NCBI GenBank assembly: GCA_903813345.2
Contig: CAIIXF020000002.1
Span: 27,287,223-27,351,222 of the forward strand
Source of the DNA: Owenia fusiformis
Lineage: Eukaryota > Annelida > Polychaeta > Sabellida > Oweniidae
DNA: 64,000 bases
Direction of reading: 5' to 3'
The position numbers and the translations under genes are program-made. The notes below the pieces were generated by a model. It made no database searches and had not been told where the DNA came from. It worked only from the letters and a program-made list of their open reading frames with translations. Shown piece by piece: positions 16,623 through 29,700 of the stretch (its first letter is position 1; every line of letters starts with the position of its first letter).

Positions 16623-17023
16623 CACTGCTACCCACCTAGTTACACAGACGTATCGTCAGCGTATCATGGCTGAACTACTTCCGGGATTTGAATTTGGTAA
16701 GATATTTTTATTTCTCTTTTGTTACACTGACGATCGGCATTAATATTGCCAATATTACACTGTTATTGGTCGTTCGTCAGTGTAACAAAAGCGAGGGACT
16801 AAATACTCGAATTGTGTCTTCGTTAACATATAAAACCTAAAACCATCGACATATTCTCAAACTAGACTATCTTCCTTAACTTCGAGCCAAATTATTATCC
16901 ACAACGTGACTTATAAGTAGTTGTAAATCGGGAAATAAAAAAATCTTACCGAAACCTAGTCCCGGAAGTAGTTCCGCCATGATACACTGACGATACGTCT
17001 GTGTAACTAGGTGGGTAGCAGTG
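16623..17023. mobile_element. Foldback MITE, 401 bp
   Basis: Inverted ends of about 90 bp begin CACTGCTACCCACCTAGTTA and end with the complement. TGTAG is repeated on both sides (16618-16622 and 17024-17028), a possible 5-bp target duplication. A second inverted pair built on GTTACACTGACG lies inside (about 16720-16790). There is no convincing coding sequence. Confidence 0.82.
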
Positions 17024-17028
17024 TGTAG

Positions 17029-18336
17029 GATATCATCGGCATATTTTTGACTTATGGAAATAATGATTTTGCTGTCGTGCTTTCTCTGAGGTCCCCTCGC
17101 TAAAGAATTTGAAAAATGCTCACGTCTCAAGAAAATCATTAAAAGAAAAATCTGTGCCATTAAATCAAATTAATGATTGAAAATTGTTCTCCCAAAATTA
17201 TACTAAGTCTCCCCCCCCCCATTCGCTCTCAAAGGCTTGTGTGTGACATTTTGGTCAAATGATGATTTTTTAAAAATTTTGAACATTAAATGTTATTGGA
17301 TGAATATAATATGAGCAAATTAGTTGAATATGTCGTTCTAATACTCCAACCATCTTTGCCTTGCTAGGCTGTGATCTGTCACAATGGAAATATGCAGCTA
17401 TGAGAATTTTTGGAAAAATGTTGAATGACCAAAGTAAAGTTATCGGGATTATAAACAGATATCTCCCGAAAAACCATTGTTGACATGTCGAGCCCATCTT
17501 AAGACATTTTTCAAAATGTCAGACTTATTTTCTAAAAGGAGACCACTCCTTTGCTCATTTTTACCATATCAAGTTTTTCCTGCAATCTGTTCACCTTTTG
17601 AAAGGGAGAAGGGCATTGAGATTTATAAATGAAGTTGAAAATACCATATCCAATGTTATTTTCCCATTGAAAGAAGAACCATTGTTTTCAGCCCTATTTT
17701 GGTCATCAAAATTTGATATCTTGCAAATTAGGCTTTCAATGCCATTCTACCTTTGAAGAAGTTATAGATCTCTTTTATGATGAACATCTCTTTTCAGGAA
17801 AAAAATATTTTGAAAATTGCTAAAGTAAGGTCATAATTCATGATTTTTGGAGAGTCCGATTGATAATTTCATAATCCTGGGGAACACACTTAGACACATG
17901 GTCAAAGATATGACTGTCTAAAAGCATTTGTTATACCATACCCGGTCCTTTGCCAATCTAGTGGCTGCCTTCAGGAATGGAATTTGTTTTTGTGTTAATG
18001 GCCTATGATTCTTTCAGATCATCAATGAAAATAGCAACAATGTGTTTCTACTTACTGTAGCTAAACTTAATTTGACGCTACTAAATTCGGCGGATTTGCT
18101 CAATTTCAAGTATTGATGGCTATTTAATTGGCGGAGTGAGAACTGAGCTGAAGTTTTAGCATAGATCTGAAAATGAACATTTCAGGTTCATGTGTTCTGC
18201 TTTCAGTATGTCTTGGTATGGCACTGACATGGCACTGGTGGATTTTTTCAATCTGTCAAATTAAAACGGTAGCCAAATTAAGTGCATCTACAGTATGTGA
18301 GATGTGTGTGGTAACAACATCTATCATACACCAATA
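17029..18336. other. Intergenic, no gene seen
   Basis: AT-rich DNA with a poly-C run near 17210. A fragment at about 18055-18140 with AATTTGACGC and GGCGGATTTG resembles a repeat at 29622-29790. No exon-like ORF was recognised. Confidence 0.5.
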
Positions 18337-18475
18337 CAGTAAATCCTGTGTTAGTGGACACCCCTTCTCAGCACATACTGCACTGACTTCTGTATAAAAT
18401 TGTCTCTGTATTGAACACCTAGAGTGAACACCTCTTTGTGACTCAATAGGTGTTTAATGTACACAGGTTTTACTG
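18337..18475. mobile_element. MITE of the CAGTAAAACCTG family
   Basis: 139 bp between TA dinucleotides. The ends are CAGTAAATCCTGTG and CACAGGTTTTACTG, with the internal phrase GAACACCT. The same family recurs at least seven times in the window. Confidence 0.8.
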
Positions 18476-18935
18476 TAATATGTAGAGATGTCACGGGTCA
18501 GATATCTTTCTAATATTTTAATTCAGAAATCTTTTCAATATTGAAACTTTCCTCCTCCAGAAAACAAAATTGATCGGTTTTTGAAAGATTTTTTCAGCCA
18601 TTTTACACACTTAAATTCTATCCCATTTATTTCCTTCAAGTACTACATACATGAAGCAAAGTGTTGATAATGTTGGACAAAAAGATTTGAACATGTTGTA
18701 GTGAAATGTTTAATCATGACATACAAATTTTTGATCACAAGTGGTGAAATATTTGTTGGTGTGTAGTTAATTGTTGACCGTGGTAGCCTGGACAGTTCAC
18801 TTATTGCTTAACATTTAATATGACTAGGCCTAATATTTTGAGAATTCAAAAGTATCTAACATGTCTAATACCAGTTAGTATGTAAGATAATTAAATTTAT
18901 TAAAATTAAAATAAAACAAGGCATTAACATGCAAA

Positions 18936-19650
18936 ATGTCACTACCTGCCATTTGTTATAAAGGGTGTCAAATGGCGTTGTGCCCCCCCCCCCCCTCCAC
19001 GGCATAAACTAGGAAAGATACACACACATACCATATACCATTGGAAAGAGCATTTAATTGTTGTTAACATGTGAAAAGATGAAGATGTATGATGGAAAAT
19101 AAGATATATTTTTAATTTACTTTTAAAAGTGAGTATGACCCCCTTGGGCAGCCTTAACCGCTGCCAATCTAGCCGGATATGAAGCTAAAATGGAATGGAA
19201 AAGGGCTGTGTCTTTCTCAAGAGATTTTAATACTTCGTAATGAAACTAGCACCCTCATCTCGGGCTTCTCTAAATGCAATACACCTTATTCTGTCTCTAT
19301 ATTGCTGATTATCATCATCAAAAAGTTGTTTTGTCATCTTTATGTCAACTGTGAACTAGCTTTAGTCTAAATAAATAAAATATTAAAGGCACTACACTTT
19401 ACAGTCAGCCACTTCTCAAAAATCAATGAAATAGAGCACTACACTAGTATATTTCAAATGCATGTGACACTATGTAGCAATATCATCTAGGGTTTATTTT
19501 ATCCAGAATTGAATGCTCTTTCCAATGACATACATAATGTGTAGGTACCTTTCAAGTTTATGCTGTGGAGGGGGGGGAGGCACATGGAACACTAACTGTC
19601 ACAAAAGTTGGGAGACTATAACAATATGTCACCACTTGTGCTGGTGACAT
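18936..19650. mobile_element. ATGTCACCACC-family MITE split by a foldback element
   Basis: The outer ends are ATGTCACTACC and CTGGTGACAT, as in the about 100-bp copies at 27541 and 43199. An insertion at about 18966-19600 has its own inverted ends: a poly-C tract next to CTCCACGGCATAAAC on the left and GTTTATGCTGTGGAGG on the right, with GGAAAGAGCATT and AATGCTCTTTCC further in. Confidence 0.75.
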
Positions 19651-22087
19651 AAAAACAACAAATAAATGACATAAAATATGTCACAACTTCTTGGTACTGA
19701 CATTAACTAGGAAACGCACAAGATTCTGAACAAAATATTCCAATAATTTTTGATATTTATTATGTTCACTGTTTAAATAACAATATTATGCATAAATGCA
19801 ATTTGCATTCAGCTGGTGGAACATGCATGCATAACGTATAAAATAACTACTGTTGCCATAGTGATTTATATTTGCATGCATTACAATAACTTATGACTTA
19901 TATCATACAACTTATAATTACAATTAACTATACATGTAAAGTATGTACATATTGACATGTACATATGTTTATGTACTTATATTTACATGAATTTATGCTA
20001 CTATACAGTGTGTACAATATGAAGATAGTTGCAGATTGAGTGAGAAAATTGCCCAAACTTTGAGAATACTTTGGCATTAATTCTTTTGTTTTACATGTAT
20101 TTACAATATTCATTGGCATACATGGTGATGGCATATTTCAAGATTGAACTTCACTGTTATAACAGCTATATGGAAGGAACCGAAATACCCTTGGACCAAG
20201 GAAGGGAGGGGGGGGGGCTCTTTCAGAGGTACATCATTCTTATCTTAAAGTAAGACAGTGAAACCTGTATATCATTACATTTGTCACTATGAAGACTTTT
20301 TTCTCAGTCCCAATTTTTAAGACACACATTAAGAAATATTGGAAATGTGAATACCTGCTAATTTGAACACTTTTCATGTTTTGGCTTGTCCCAGAGGCAT
20401 TCAGATTATAATGGTTTAACTTTACAATATTTATTGGCATACAAGGATATACCTAATCATATCATTAGCCAAATATTTACAATGTTTATTGGCATATCAG
20501 GGGGAAGAGTCTATCATAACAGAAATCCATGTTTTATCTTGATACATCCACCATTGACACACCGGAAAAGCCTGACTACGGTAAAGTTAGTTTCCGTTGT
20601 CACAAATAGCGGACATAACTGTCGCTTCAACTGTTTAATCACTTGGTCCTCATTTCATGGGATTTTATCATCGCTAATTCTGTGCATGTATTAAGCTCAT
20701 GTGATGATGTTTCATATGAAATCCCAATTTCGATCAAATTGGGTCGTGAATCGCCACAATATAGCGTCTTCGATATCGTCAATGACAACGGAATCTGAAT
20801 TTGAGTAATTTTGAAAGACAACGGCATATGGTAATTGAAGTGAAGAACATTATTACTGTACAATGAGTATTAAGACATTTTGATTGATTGTTGTTCCAAA
20901 GGAATTTAGTCTAGGTGCCCTATTAAACATACAGTTCATGAAAATCTAATTGAAGCGATGGTTAAGTCCGCATTTGTGACAACAGTATCTGACTTTACCA
21001 TTGTCAGGCTATTCCGGGGTGATTAGGGAAACAAGAGAATCTTAAAGTTTCTACAAAGTATCGTAAATCATATCTTTCTAGCTATCACGTGCAGTTTTTG
21101 GCTTATAACTGAACCAACTGGAGATACCCTGACCCCCTCCCTATATCCTATGACTTTGATCATACGATTTATTCTTCAGTTCTCATGTAATTAATTGGCA
21201 CTTTTTGATAACCTGGATTAAATAAAAATATAAATATTGGATAGTATTGTTTATACAAATGTACAATTATATAGCAAAACAATATAAGCAAATCAATAAT
21301 GTATATATGTTTTTAAAATTATTGGAGGGACGACCAGTTGTTTGATTTTCTGCCCTTTTTTCTCAGTCCCATCTGTTGTATTCTTACATGACTTGTTGCT
21401 ATAGTAGTGAAGCACTTACAAAGACATTGCCAAATAATTAGAAAAATGTCATTTATCCATTTAATTGAAATGTTTTGAACTATATTTTCTACCCTAAAAT
21501 GTAAATATCCACATAAAAATGTGATTGAAATACTACTTTCACATACTAATGTATTTGGTTCTGTAATTATAATCATGAAAATAGAAACTCTCATAATGCA
21601 GATATACCTTGACAATTAGGATGCTACTTAATTAACCTTAATATATTTTCATGAAAAGCATGGACCATGTCCAGTTGTCACTGACTCTATTATCTTTTTA
21701 CTATGAGGTGTATTATGGTGCTGTAAGTTGAACACACAGGCCCGTAGCCAGGAGGGGGGGGGGGGCTTCGATGGGTTTGAGCAAACCCCCCCCCCCCAGC
21801 CAAAAAATCTTTCAAAATCATGCAGTTTTTCACCATTCTGAGCACTTTTTAAGTGATTTTGGCCATTTTTGGACAAAAATTGACACAAGTGAACCCCCCT
21901 AAAATTTTTAAAAAGTGAACCCCCTGGCAAATCCTGGCTACAGGCCTGACACATATGGGCACATAGGTAATGTCTAATTAGAGATTGGTACAGACAATAG
22001 GTGGTAATTTAAGAATATTGTATAACTCATTGTATATCTCATTTCTGCATCAAGATATTGAACAAATATTTCACTCTATTGAGGTGA
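19651..22087. other. Intergenic, no gene seen
   Basis: AT-rich with many TACATGTA-like words. A partial CAGTGAAACCTG-type MITE end is at about 20250, and a MITE lies at 21737-21948. No exon with coding character was recognised. Confidence 0.5.
21737..21948. mobile_element. MITE with G/C runs next to its ends
   Basis: The ends CAGGCCCGTAGCCAGGA and TCCTGGCTACAGGCCTG are inverted copies with about two mismatches. Poly-G and poly-C tracts sit just inside. ACACA is present on both flanks (21932-21936 and 21949-21953), a possible target duplication in low-complexity sequence. Confidence 0.75.
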
Positions 22088-22170
22088 ATACCTGTACATC
22101 TTTCACAAGTGATATTCCACGAAGCCCGAAGGGCAAGTGGAATATCACCTTGTGAAAGTGCTACAGGTAT
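22088..22170. repeat. Long hairpin around GCCCGAAGGGC
   Basis: ATACCTGTA, TTTCACAA and GTGATATTCCAC on the left pair with GTGGAATATCAC, TTGTGAAA and TACAGGTAT on the right. The loop is centred on GCCCGAAGGGC. It is probably a transposon end or MITE; the family is unknown. Confidence 0.7.
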
Positions 22171-23464
22171 ATAGTCATAGGTTAACATTGAAATACATTG
22201 AATCTACTCGGTTCGTCTGCCATTTTGACTTACACTGAACTAAATTATTTACACTGAACGAAAACAAATTCTTTGAAAATTCCCGGGAGCGTGGGATATC
22301 GCTAGATATCTCACGGTTGTCTTATCTGATTAGCATTGCCATTGAATATCGCCAGATATCCCACGACATGTGACCCGGTTTTGACCAATCATACTGTCGC
22401 TAGCTAGATAGTGATATAATAATGCCACAAATCCATTCCATTGTCCCTGAACTTCTCTCTCATTGTCTACACTGATACCTTAAAGATTTAATGAGTACTT
22501 TACACATGTAATAAAGTTGACTTGAGGTTTAATTGTCTTTTACAACGTATATGTGTAAACTATAACATAAAGTAATAATAATAGTAATAATGGGCATGTA
22601 TGCTGTATTAATTACTTAGAGATACCCCCAAGCAAGTTAACCCTACATTGTCCATGAACCAATATTTTAGATCTATCTTAGGACTAATAATTTAGATGTA
22701 ACCTCAGGTAGCATACTGCCATACTAATAACTTATAACTAATAGTATATGGTAATGTAGATAGTGTAACCTTGTCATAAGGTAATATCCAGCTCTTACTC
22801 ATAACTTCTTTTCAACATTCTTGTCATGGATTTCGCACATTCTTACGAAATATCAGGCATTTTTATCCATATAAGGAGTGATCAAAAAGTTAACTGACTG
22901 TGTCTGTATTGTTTACTGAAATTTCATATAGCAACCATAAAATGCTTATTGGTTATAGGACTGAAACATTAATAATGCTTTAGTTTAATACATTAACATG
23001 TTTAGACATACAAAAAGTATGATAACGTTCCCTGCAACATTCAAATGAATGACTCAGATGTGAGTAGGTAGTTACCAGTGTATAACTTGTGTATATCATT
23101 ACTCAATTCAAGAATCCTGAAGATATAACACTTCAACAACAGTATAAAAATAATGCTGGGGATAAAACCCTCTGATAGAAGTGAATAACTCAACCATCTG
23201 AGAGGTTTCCGCTTTCTAAAATGCTGTATGATTTTGTAATTTTTGCATTCTTCTGTTGTTTAACACTAACAACTACAGTTTGTCATAATGTATCCAGATT
23301 TACTTGTCTAATATATAGCCTGAAGAATTTTTCCTTTGTTCTATAGATGTCGCTGTAATTCTCATGTTCTCATGTCGCCATTGCTTGATTCTATCCCTCT
23401 CAACAGGTATCCATGAACACTGACCCTTAATAATTACTTAATTATGGGTAAGCCTACATTTATA
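22171..23464. other. 3' flank of the CDKL5-like gene
   Basis: No separate gene seen. It presumably holds the 3' UTR of the minus-strand kinase gene, but I could not fix a polyadenylation signal. Around 22285-22360 GATATCGC-type words recur in both orientations. Confidence 0.45.
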
Positions 23465-23776
23465 TCATATAGCCGTTTCTTTCAACCCTTTGAAGTCTGG
23501 GTGATTTCTCTCTCTTTTAGCACTTTTAACAGGTTTCAGATCGCGAGGAGATATTTTCAAATCTGATGTCAATTGTTCGATACTTTCTGGGGAAGTTTGT
23601 CTTTTTGGCCAATTCGGTGGGCGAATGTCCGTACCTGATAATGAGGCGATGGCAGGGCCATCTATATTGTCAGATCTATGTGGGTGAGAGGTACGAGACG
23701 AATCATGTGTCTGGGATTGATACATGGGTGTAGCTGCTAGGTTGTTGATGTGTGGCAATGGTTGCAAACGCTTACT
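23465..23776 (-). CDS. CDKL5-like exon M (terminal)
   Basis: Residues 873-975 and stop TGA (23467-23465). Contains [18 protein letters not shown]. The acceptor is TTTTCAG. Confidence 0.88.
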   Translation of the reverse strand, partial: SKRLQPLPHINNLAATPMYQSQTHDSSRTSHPHRSDNIDGPAIASLSGTDIRPPNWPKRQTSPESIEQLTSDLKISPRDLKPVKSAKRERNHPDFKGLKETAI

Positions 23777-26700
23777 CTGAAAATTAGAAATGGGGGTTAA
23801 AATATGTTATAATCAAAGAAACAACATTTATTTCTATGAATGTTCATCTCTCTGGTAGTGATGTACTATTAACATCCTATGGACATCCTACGAAGCGTCA
23901 AAAATAAAAATAAATAGCTCTGAGAAAGAAAATCAACAACTTTGTTAATGGTAACATTTATTTGGTATTTGTACTGTCACATAACAATTTTGGTGGGACT
24001 CACTACTATTATTTGATAAGACTATTAAGTGATGATCAACACAATGCAGGAAGTATCAGATCTAGTAAGTGGGGTGGGGTGCCAGTGGTCAGTGTTTTGA
24101 CAAAAATAGTTTTCTGACTTTAATTAAGACAACAACTAAACAGACAAAACAAACCTTATCAACTGGTGTCTGGGTGAGCTTTCTAAGAGCTACCCCTTGT
24201 TTGTTGTACTGAGGAGGGTCCCTGTATGGGGGTGCATCTCTGTATTGTCCTTGACCCACAAAGTAACCTTGACCTTGGTGGTGACCTTGACCTTGAAGTT
24301 CCCTGGGACTGTTGTCATTGCTACCTCCTGCTGACCTTTGACCTTCAGAGTTTGACTGGTCCATCAGCTACAAAAATAAAGATTGCCATAATATCACATG
24401 GATCATCATTTAAAGATCGAATGTATAAGGGTGATCATTAAGTTCTCATATCTCTATATGTTTCATTCTTTAATATATCGTAATGAAATCTTCACAGAAT
24501 TTGACACAAACAAGAACATTAATCCAGCAAAAGAAATTAGTTTATTAGAGAGATATTACAAGACCTTTTGATCACTCTTCATATGATAGTTGACTTTACA
24601 TTATGAACCATTCACTTGCTAAACTGGGGTCACTGGCTACAATCAAGGGACAAAAATAAATAGTTCAATGTTAACATTTCCAATGACTTACCAGTTGCAT
24701 TCTTTGGTCATGGCGTTTCTTTTTCTTCTTTTTAAATAAAGCTTGTAGTGAGTTCTTATCTTTCTCTCTGTCGAATCTATCATAACTGTCTCCAGGACTG
24801 AAATCAAGTATGTACCATTGTCACACTTTTGAATGTTACAGCATGATAGGTGGAATAATCACAATCGACCAACTTTTTGAGAGACAATATCTCCATAGAA
24901 TTTCATGCAATGTACTCAAGACTTATAACTAAAGTACTCATCACTTACATTTCATGTATTACTAACTAGTATTCAAAATATTTTCTGGATGGATGGACAG
25001 ACTGATTGACGGATGATGGACTTTACTATATCCCTATTAAACTTCATACATTGGGAGAATCATATTTAGTTCTAGAGTGTACTCACTACTTACATCAAGG
25101 GTACTCATACTCATTACTTATCATTGTGTACTCTTTTCTTACATTGAGAGTATTCATACTCATTACTTATACATTGTGTACTCACTACTTACATCAAGAG
25201 TACTCACACTCATTACTTATCATTGTGTACTCATTACTTACATGGAGAGCACTCATTACTTCTATATTGTGTACTCATTACTCACATTTGTTGCTGATTG
25301 TCCATATTCGTCTGAGATGATGAATATTTGACAATAGATTTGTTCTGGGGTGAGGATCCACGTCTTCCCTGACCTCCTTGACCCCCAGGCTCTCTATAGA
25401 TACCAATATCTGAAATCAAGACAAACATGTGCTGATTTTGTTGTATAGCAAAAATCAGTGTGATGCCGATGAATTTACATATCCTAAATATAATGATTTT
25501 ACAGAATTGAACTAATTGACATGAATGGACATGAATTTTTTTTTAATTTTGATTTTTAAATTGCATGCAAAAATTAGGCATGTCTCATTACCTAGTATTT
25601 AGTGTATCTTACACCATGAACAGTGGAAGAACTTTGAAAGACAATAGCAAAATGTTTATTATTCAAAATTCTCATGTTTTTCTGAGCAGAATGTATGAAA
25701 TCTACATTACTTTGCATAAAGGAGGATAATTTAGTAATATGGGGGCCATTAACAGAAGCTTCATAAAGTTAAGAATTCGTAAAACCCATTGTTCTCTACC
25801 TGTGACATCATTATATCCAAGGTTACAATAATTGATTTACGAATTCGTAACTTTACTAAGTTTCTGTTAATGACCCCATGGTTAGTTTATTACCATGGTA
25901 ATAATCAGGACTTTTCCTATAAACAAAACATTGCCAAAATAATCATGGGTACAATACATACTGAAGGAAAGTAGATGACTGATTAAAGGAAATAAAGTAC
26001 AGGTAAAAGTAGGTCTGAAATAAACAAAAATCAAAAGCAATGCAAAATGACAATTAACATGCATGTTACAAATTTCACTATTAAGTATAGAATCCACTCA
26101 TTTCTGAGAATTTTGCATCAACTGAATGACAAGAATGAAAGGATTGAAAATTCTAAAAGCTGCAGCAAATAAAGAAGATGTACTTCATATCATTGCATAC
26201 AGTTACAAATAAAGATACTAAAGGCTGAATGCATTATGTAATAATAATAATAGATTATAGAAAAGCAAAAAGGTTTCCACTCGCCATGCCTACAGGGGAG
26301 TAAACAGAGGGAGTAAGTTGGATAAAAAGAAGAGTTTCTCACATTTCTGACTGTATAGGGGGCCTTTAAGACTTTTAAGTGGTTCTAAAAACAAACATGT
26401 GAATGATATGTGACAATACATGTGTATAGTGAAAATGGTGGAAAGAAAATGAGTTAACAGGGTGAGCACAAAGTGGAATCCACAAATCCTTAGGTTCTGT
26501 TTTTTGGGCCACCCTGTATAATATACAGCAAAACTTGTTTAAAGTGAGTGTCAAAAAGAGTCGAATTGGCTAGACCCAACATTTTACCCTCTGGAATCTT
26601 TTTCTAAATGAAATATCTGTACAAAATATATAAACTTTGGGGTTCCCAAAATCATCCCTTGATGCTTTTATACTGTCCAGCTAAATATCAATTTGTCATA

Positions 26701-29700
26701 AATCAACAAATCGACACATTCACAATAAGATTTGGAATCTTGACAGTTGGTATATACAGAGGATAATTAAATGAAAATTATACCACCCAATTCAAAATAC
26801 CCACAGTACATCTTTAAAGGGACATCCCATTAATGGTACCAAAATAGAGTTTAAGTGTTCACTTTAAATAGATGTTCACTTACACAGGTTTTACTGTATA
26901 TTTCATAATGAAACACATTTGACACATTCTTAGATCCACAATAGCACTATATGCTTTATTTATACAAGAATCTATAACACACTAGAAATGGGTGAGCTTA
27001 TGGGTGTGATCTAACTATGGGTTAGGAAAACAAACAAAAAAACTAAAATATAGGCTGAAAAACACAAAAAAATTAACAGAGGATTAATGTCCACATATCA
27101 GTTTCTATAAATGAAGTATTAAAACATTTCCATCTGTATATATAAACAAAAGTTCTTGTTCTCATTTCCAACAGTGAATCATCATAGGCCTCATTTCAAA
27201 CTTTTTTTTATTATTTGTAAACTATTTTCCGTTACTTAAAAGTTATTCTTGATATTCCCTTCGAACAAAACTTATTTGCCTTTAGTTTTACAAAATTCAA
27301 CAGAAACTGATATTATGGCACTTTCTATGAAAAACATAAATATCTAAATAAATAAATAAATAAACAAATGTTTTGTTTAACTTGGTACCTTCTACAGATG
27401 GCATGCTGGGATCATTGTTGGCTAGGCTAGGGTCTGTAATCAACAATGCATCACAATCAAATAATGCATCACAATCACAAACAATGCATCACAATCAGAA
27501 ACAATGCATCACAATCACAAATAAGGTATTAATATGCAAAATGTCACCACCTGCGATTTGTTACAGACACTGAACGCCGGACGCCTACCATCACAAAATA
27601 TGGAGACCATAACAATACGTCAACACTTCTGGTGGTGACATAACAATGTTTCACAATCACAAATAAAAATCATATCAAAGATAACAACTTCCGATCCAAT
27701 CATAACGATAAATAGCATGCATTTAAAAAACAAATTCAGATATAAACAGCTAAAAACATGGAGTTCACAGTGATCACCAAACATAAAAAAAACAATGTTT
27801 TTCTTTGTATCTGTCAGTATTTTTTTTTTTTTTGTATTTGACCACATCCATTTACAGACAAACACAACAAGCTATCAATACAAAGTGGAGGAATTGCTGA
27901 ATTTCCCAATTTGTTACCAAGAGAAACCCATGATTATATCTCCTTAGTTAACTACTTTCCCATTTTGTTACCAAGACAAACCAATCATAATATCTAATTA
28001 GTTGAGTACTTTCCCATTTTGTTACCAAGACAGACCCATCATTATATCTCATTAGTTGAGTACTTTCCCATTTTGTTACCAAGACAAACCCATCATTATA
28101 TCTCATTAGTTGAGTACTTTCCCATTTTGTTACTAAGACAAACCCATCATAATATCTCATTAGTTGAGTACTTTCCCATTTTGTTACCAAAACAGACCCA
28201 TCATTATGTCTCATTAGTTGAGTACTTTCCCATTTTGTTACCAAGACAAACCCATCATTATATCTCATTAGTTGAGTACTTTCCCATTTTGTTAACAAGA
28301 CAGACCCATCAATGTGAAAGGATTTAAGCCAAGGACTCAATGTATTGTATGATGATTTAACAATGTATGTGTTGTTTCCAGACCTTTGCATGAGTGCAGC
28401 AGCATGAATGCAAGGTCTAGGAAACAATGCATTAAAAACATCAACAATGCATTGAGCCGTGTGCTTAAATTAAGGAATAAATAATGATAGGCCATTCAAT
28501 ATGGTGAAATTCAGCACGAGTTGGACAGAATGTTGTACAAAGCACGAACCGAAGATTGAATAGAGCATGGTCGTGCATCTATGGAGAATTAGAGAACGTT
28601 CTATATTGGCTATGCTGCATTCTGATTGGTTGAGAAATTCGAATAGAGCACGATCACGTTTGAATTCATTTCACATATATCAAAACAATATATACAGAAT
28701 AAAATGTCACTTGAATTTTTTGCATGGAAACTGTGCCACCAAAACTTCTCATTCAAGATTCAACAGAATATATGTGTATTGCTGTTTTATAGGATACACT
28801 GCTGGGCTGTTTCTTTAGATTATACATTCAATTCTTATACAGAAAACATCAATCTATTAAAAAAATACTCTTGACATCTTAAATTTTATTTGATTAACAT
28901 AGCACGTACACAACTAATTATCAAGTAATTAAATCCACATTACCGTAATAATGGCCTTTAGTTCGCTTATCACGTGATGCAGTTCCAGCTCCCGACCCGA
29001 CACTTCCATTGGGAAACGTCTTGTATTTGCCTTGGCCTTGGGGGTCCTGGTATTTTGCTTGCCCTGAGTTATCCAGAGACTGACTGACCAATGACGCTTG
29101 AGCAAGCTGTAGCGGAAAATAAATAGCGGAAAATATAAAATAAAAAATCTGCTCCGTCAAGATCTTTAAGTATTCAAATTAAAAATGATAACTTGTCTAA
29201 ATAAGCCATTACTGTGTTTAAATAAAATAAAAAGGCTGCATAATTTTGAAGTTGACAAATATAAATTTATGTTTAAATTTTGATCTATATGTGCACATAA
29301 TTGTACATATTTTGACCAAGGATTCATATAATATATTTATGCTCATTTCTCTAGTAATAACAGATCAAATTTCTCTTATTGATATTTTTAAAGTCATGAG
29401 GATGTTAGATGTGATCCATTTGTGACCCAACTTGCAATTATACCTTGCATCCTCAATGGTGATAAAAATATCTTGGAGAAAAAAAGTTTATTATGCTGTA
29501 ACATATTTAGTTTTGTTGAGTTTTGTTTTATCAAGGATTGATGCTGAAAAGTTTGTGTATACTTTGCTGCATCATATCTCGTATGCTAAACACAGGGGAC
29601 AGGACACAATTCACTTTTGGATCTAATTTGGCGCTACATATTTTGGAGGAATTGCTGTCTTGAGCATTAGGTGGCTACTTAATTTGGCGGATTTGTAATA

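Noticed and set aside
16876-17160. 94-residue minus-strand ORF
   Set aside because: It overlaps the arm of a foldback MITE and shows no family motif.
26457-26521. CAGGGTGAGC ... GGCCACCCTG as another mariner-like MITE
   Set aside because: About 62 bp with poorly matching ends and no TA on the left; too weak to call as an element.
27948-28427. 159-residue minus-strand ORF as a gene
   Set aside because: It is produced by a 54-bp tandem repeat and has no recognised domain, promoter or splice context.
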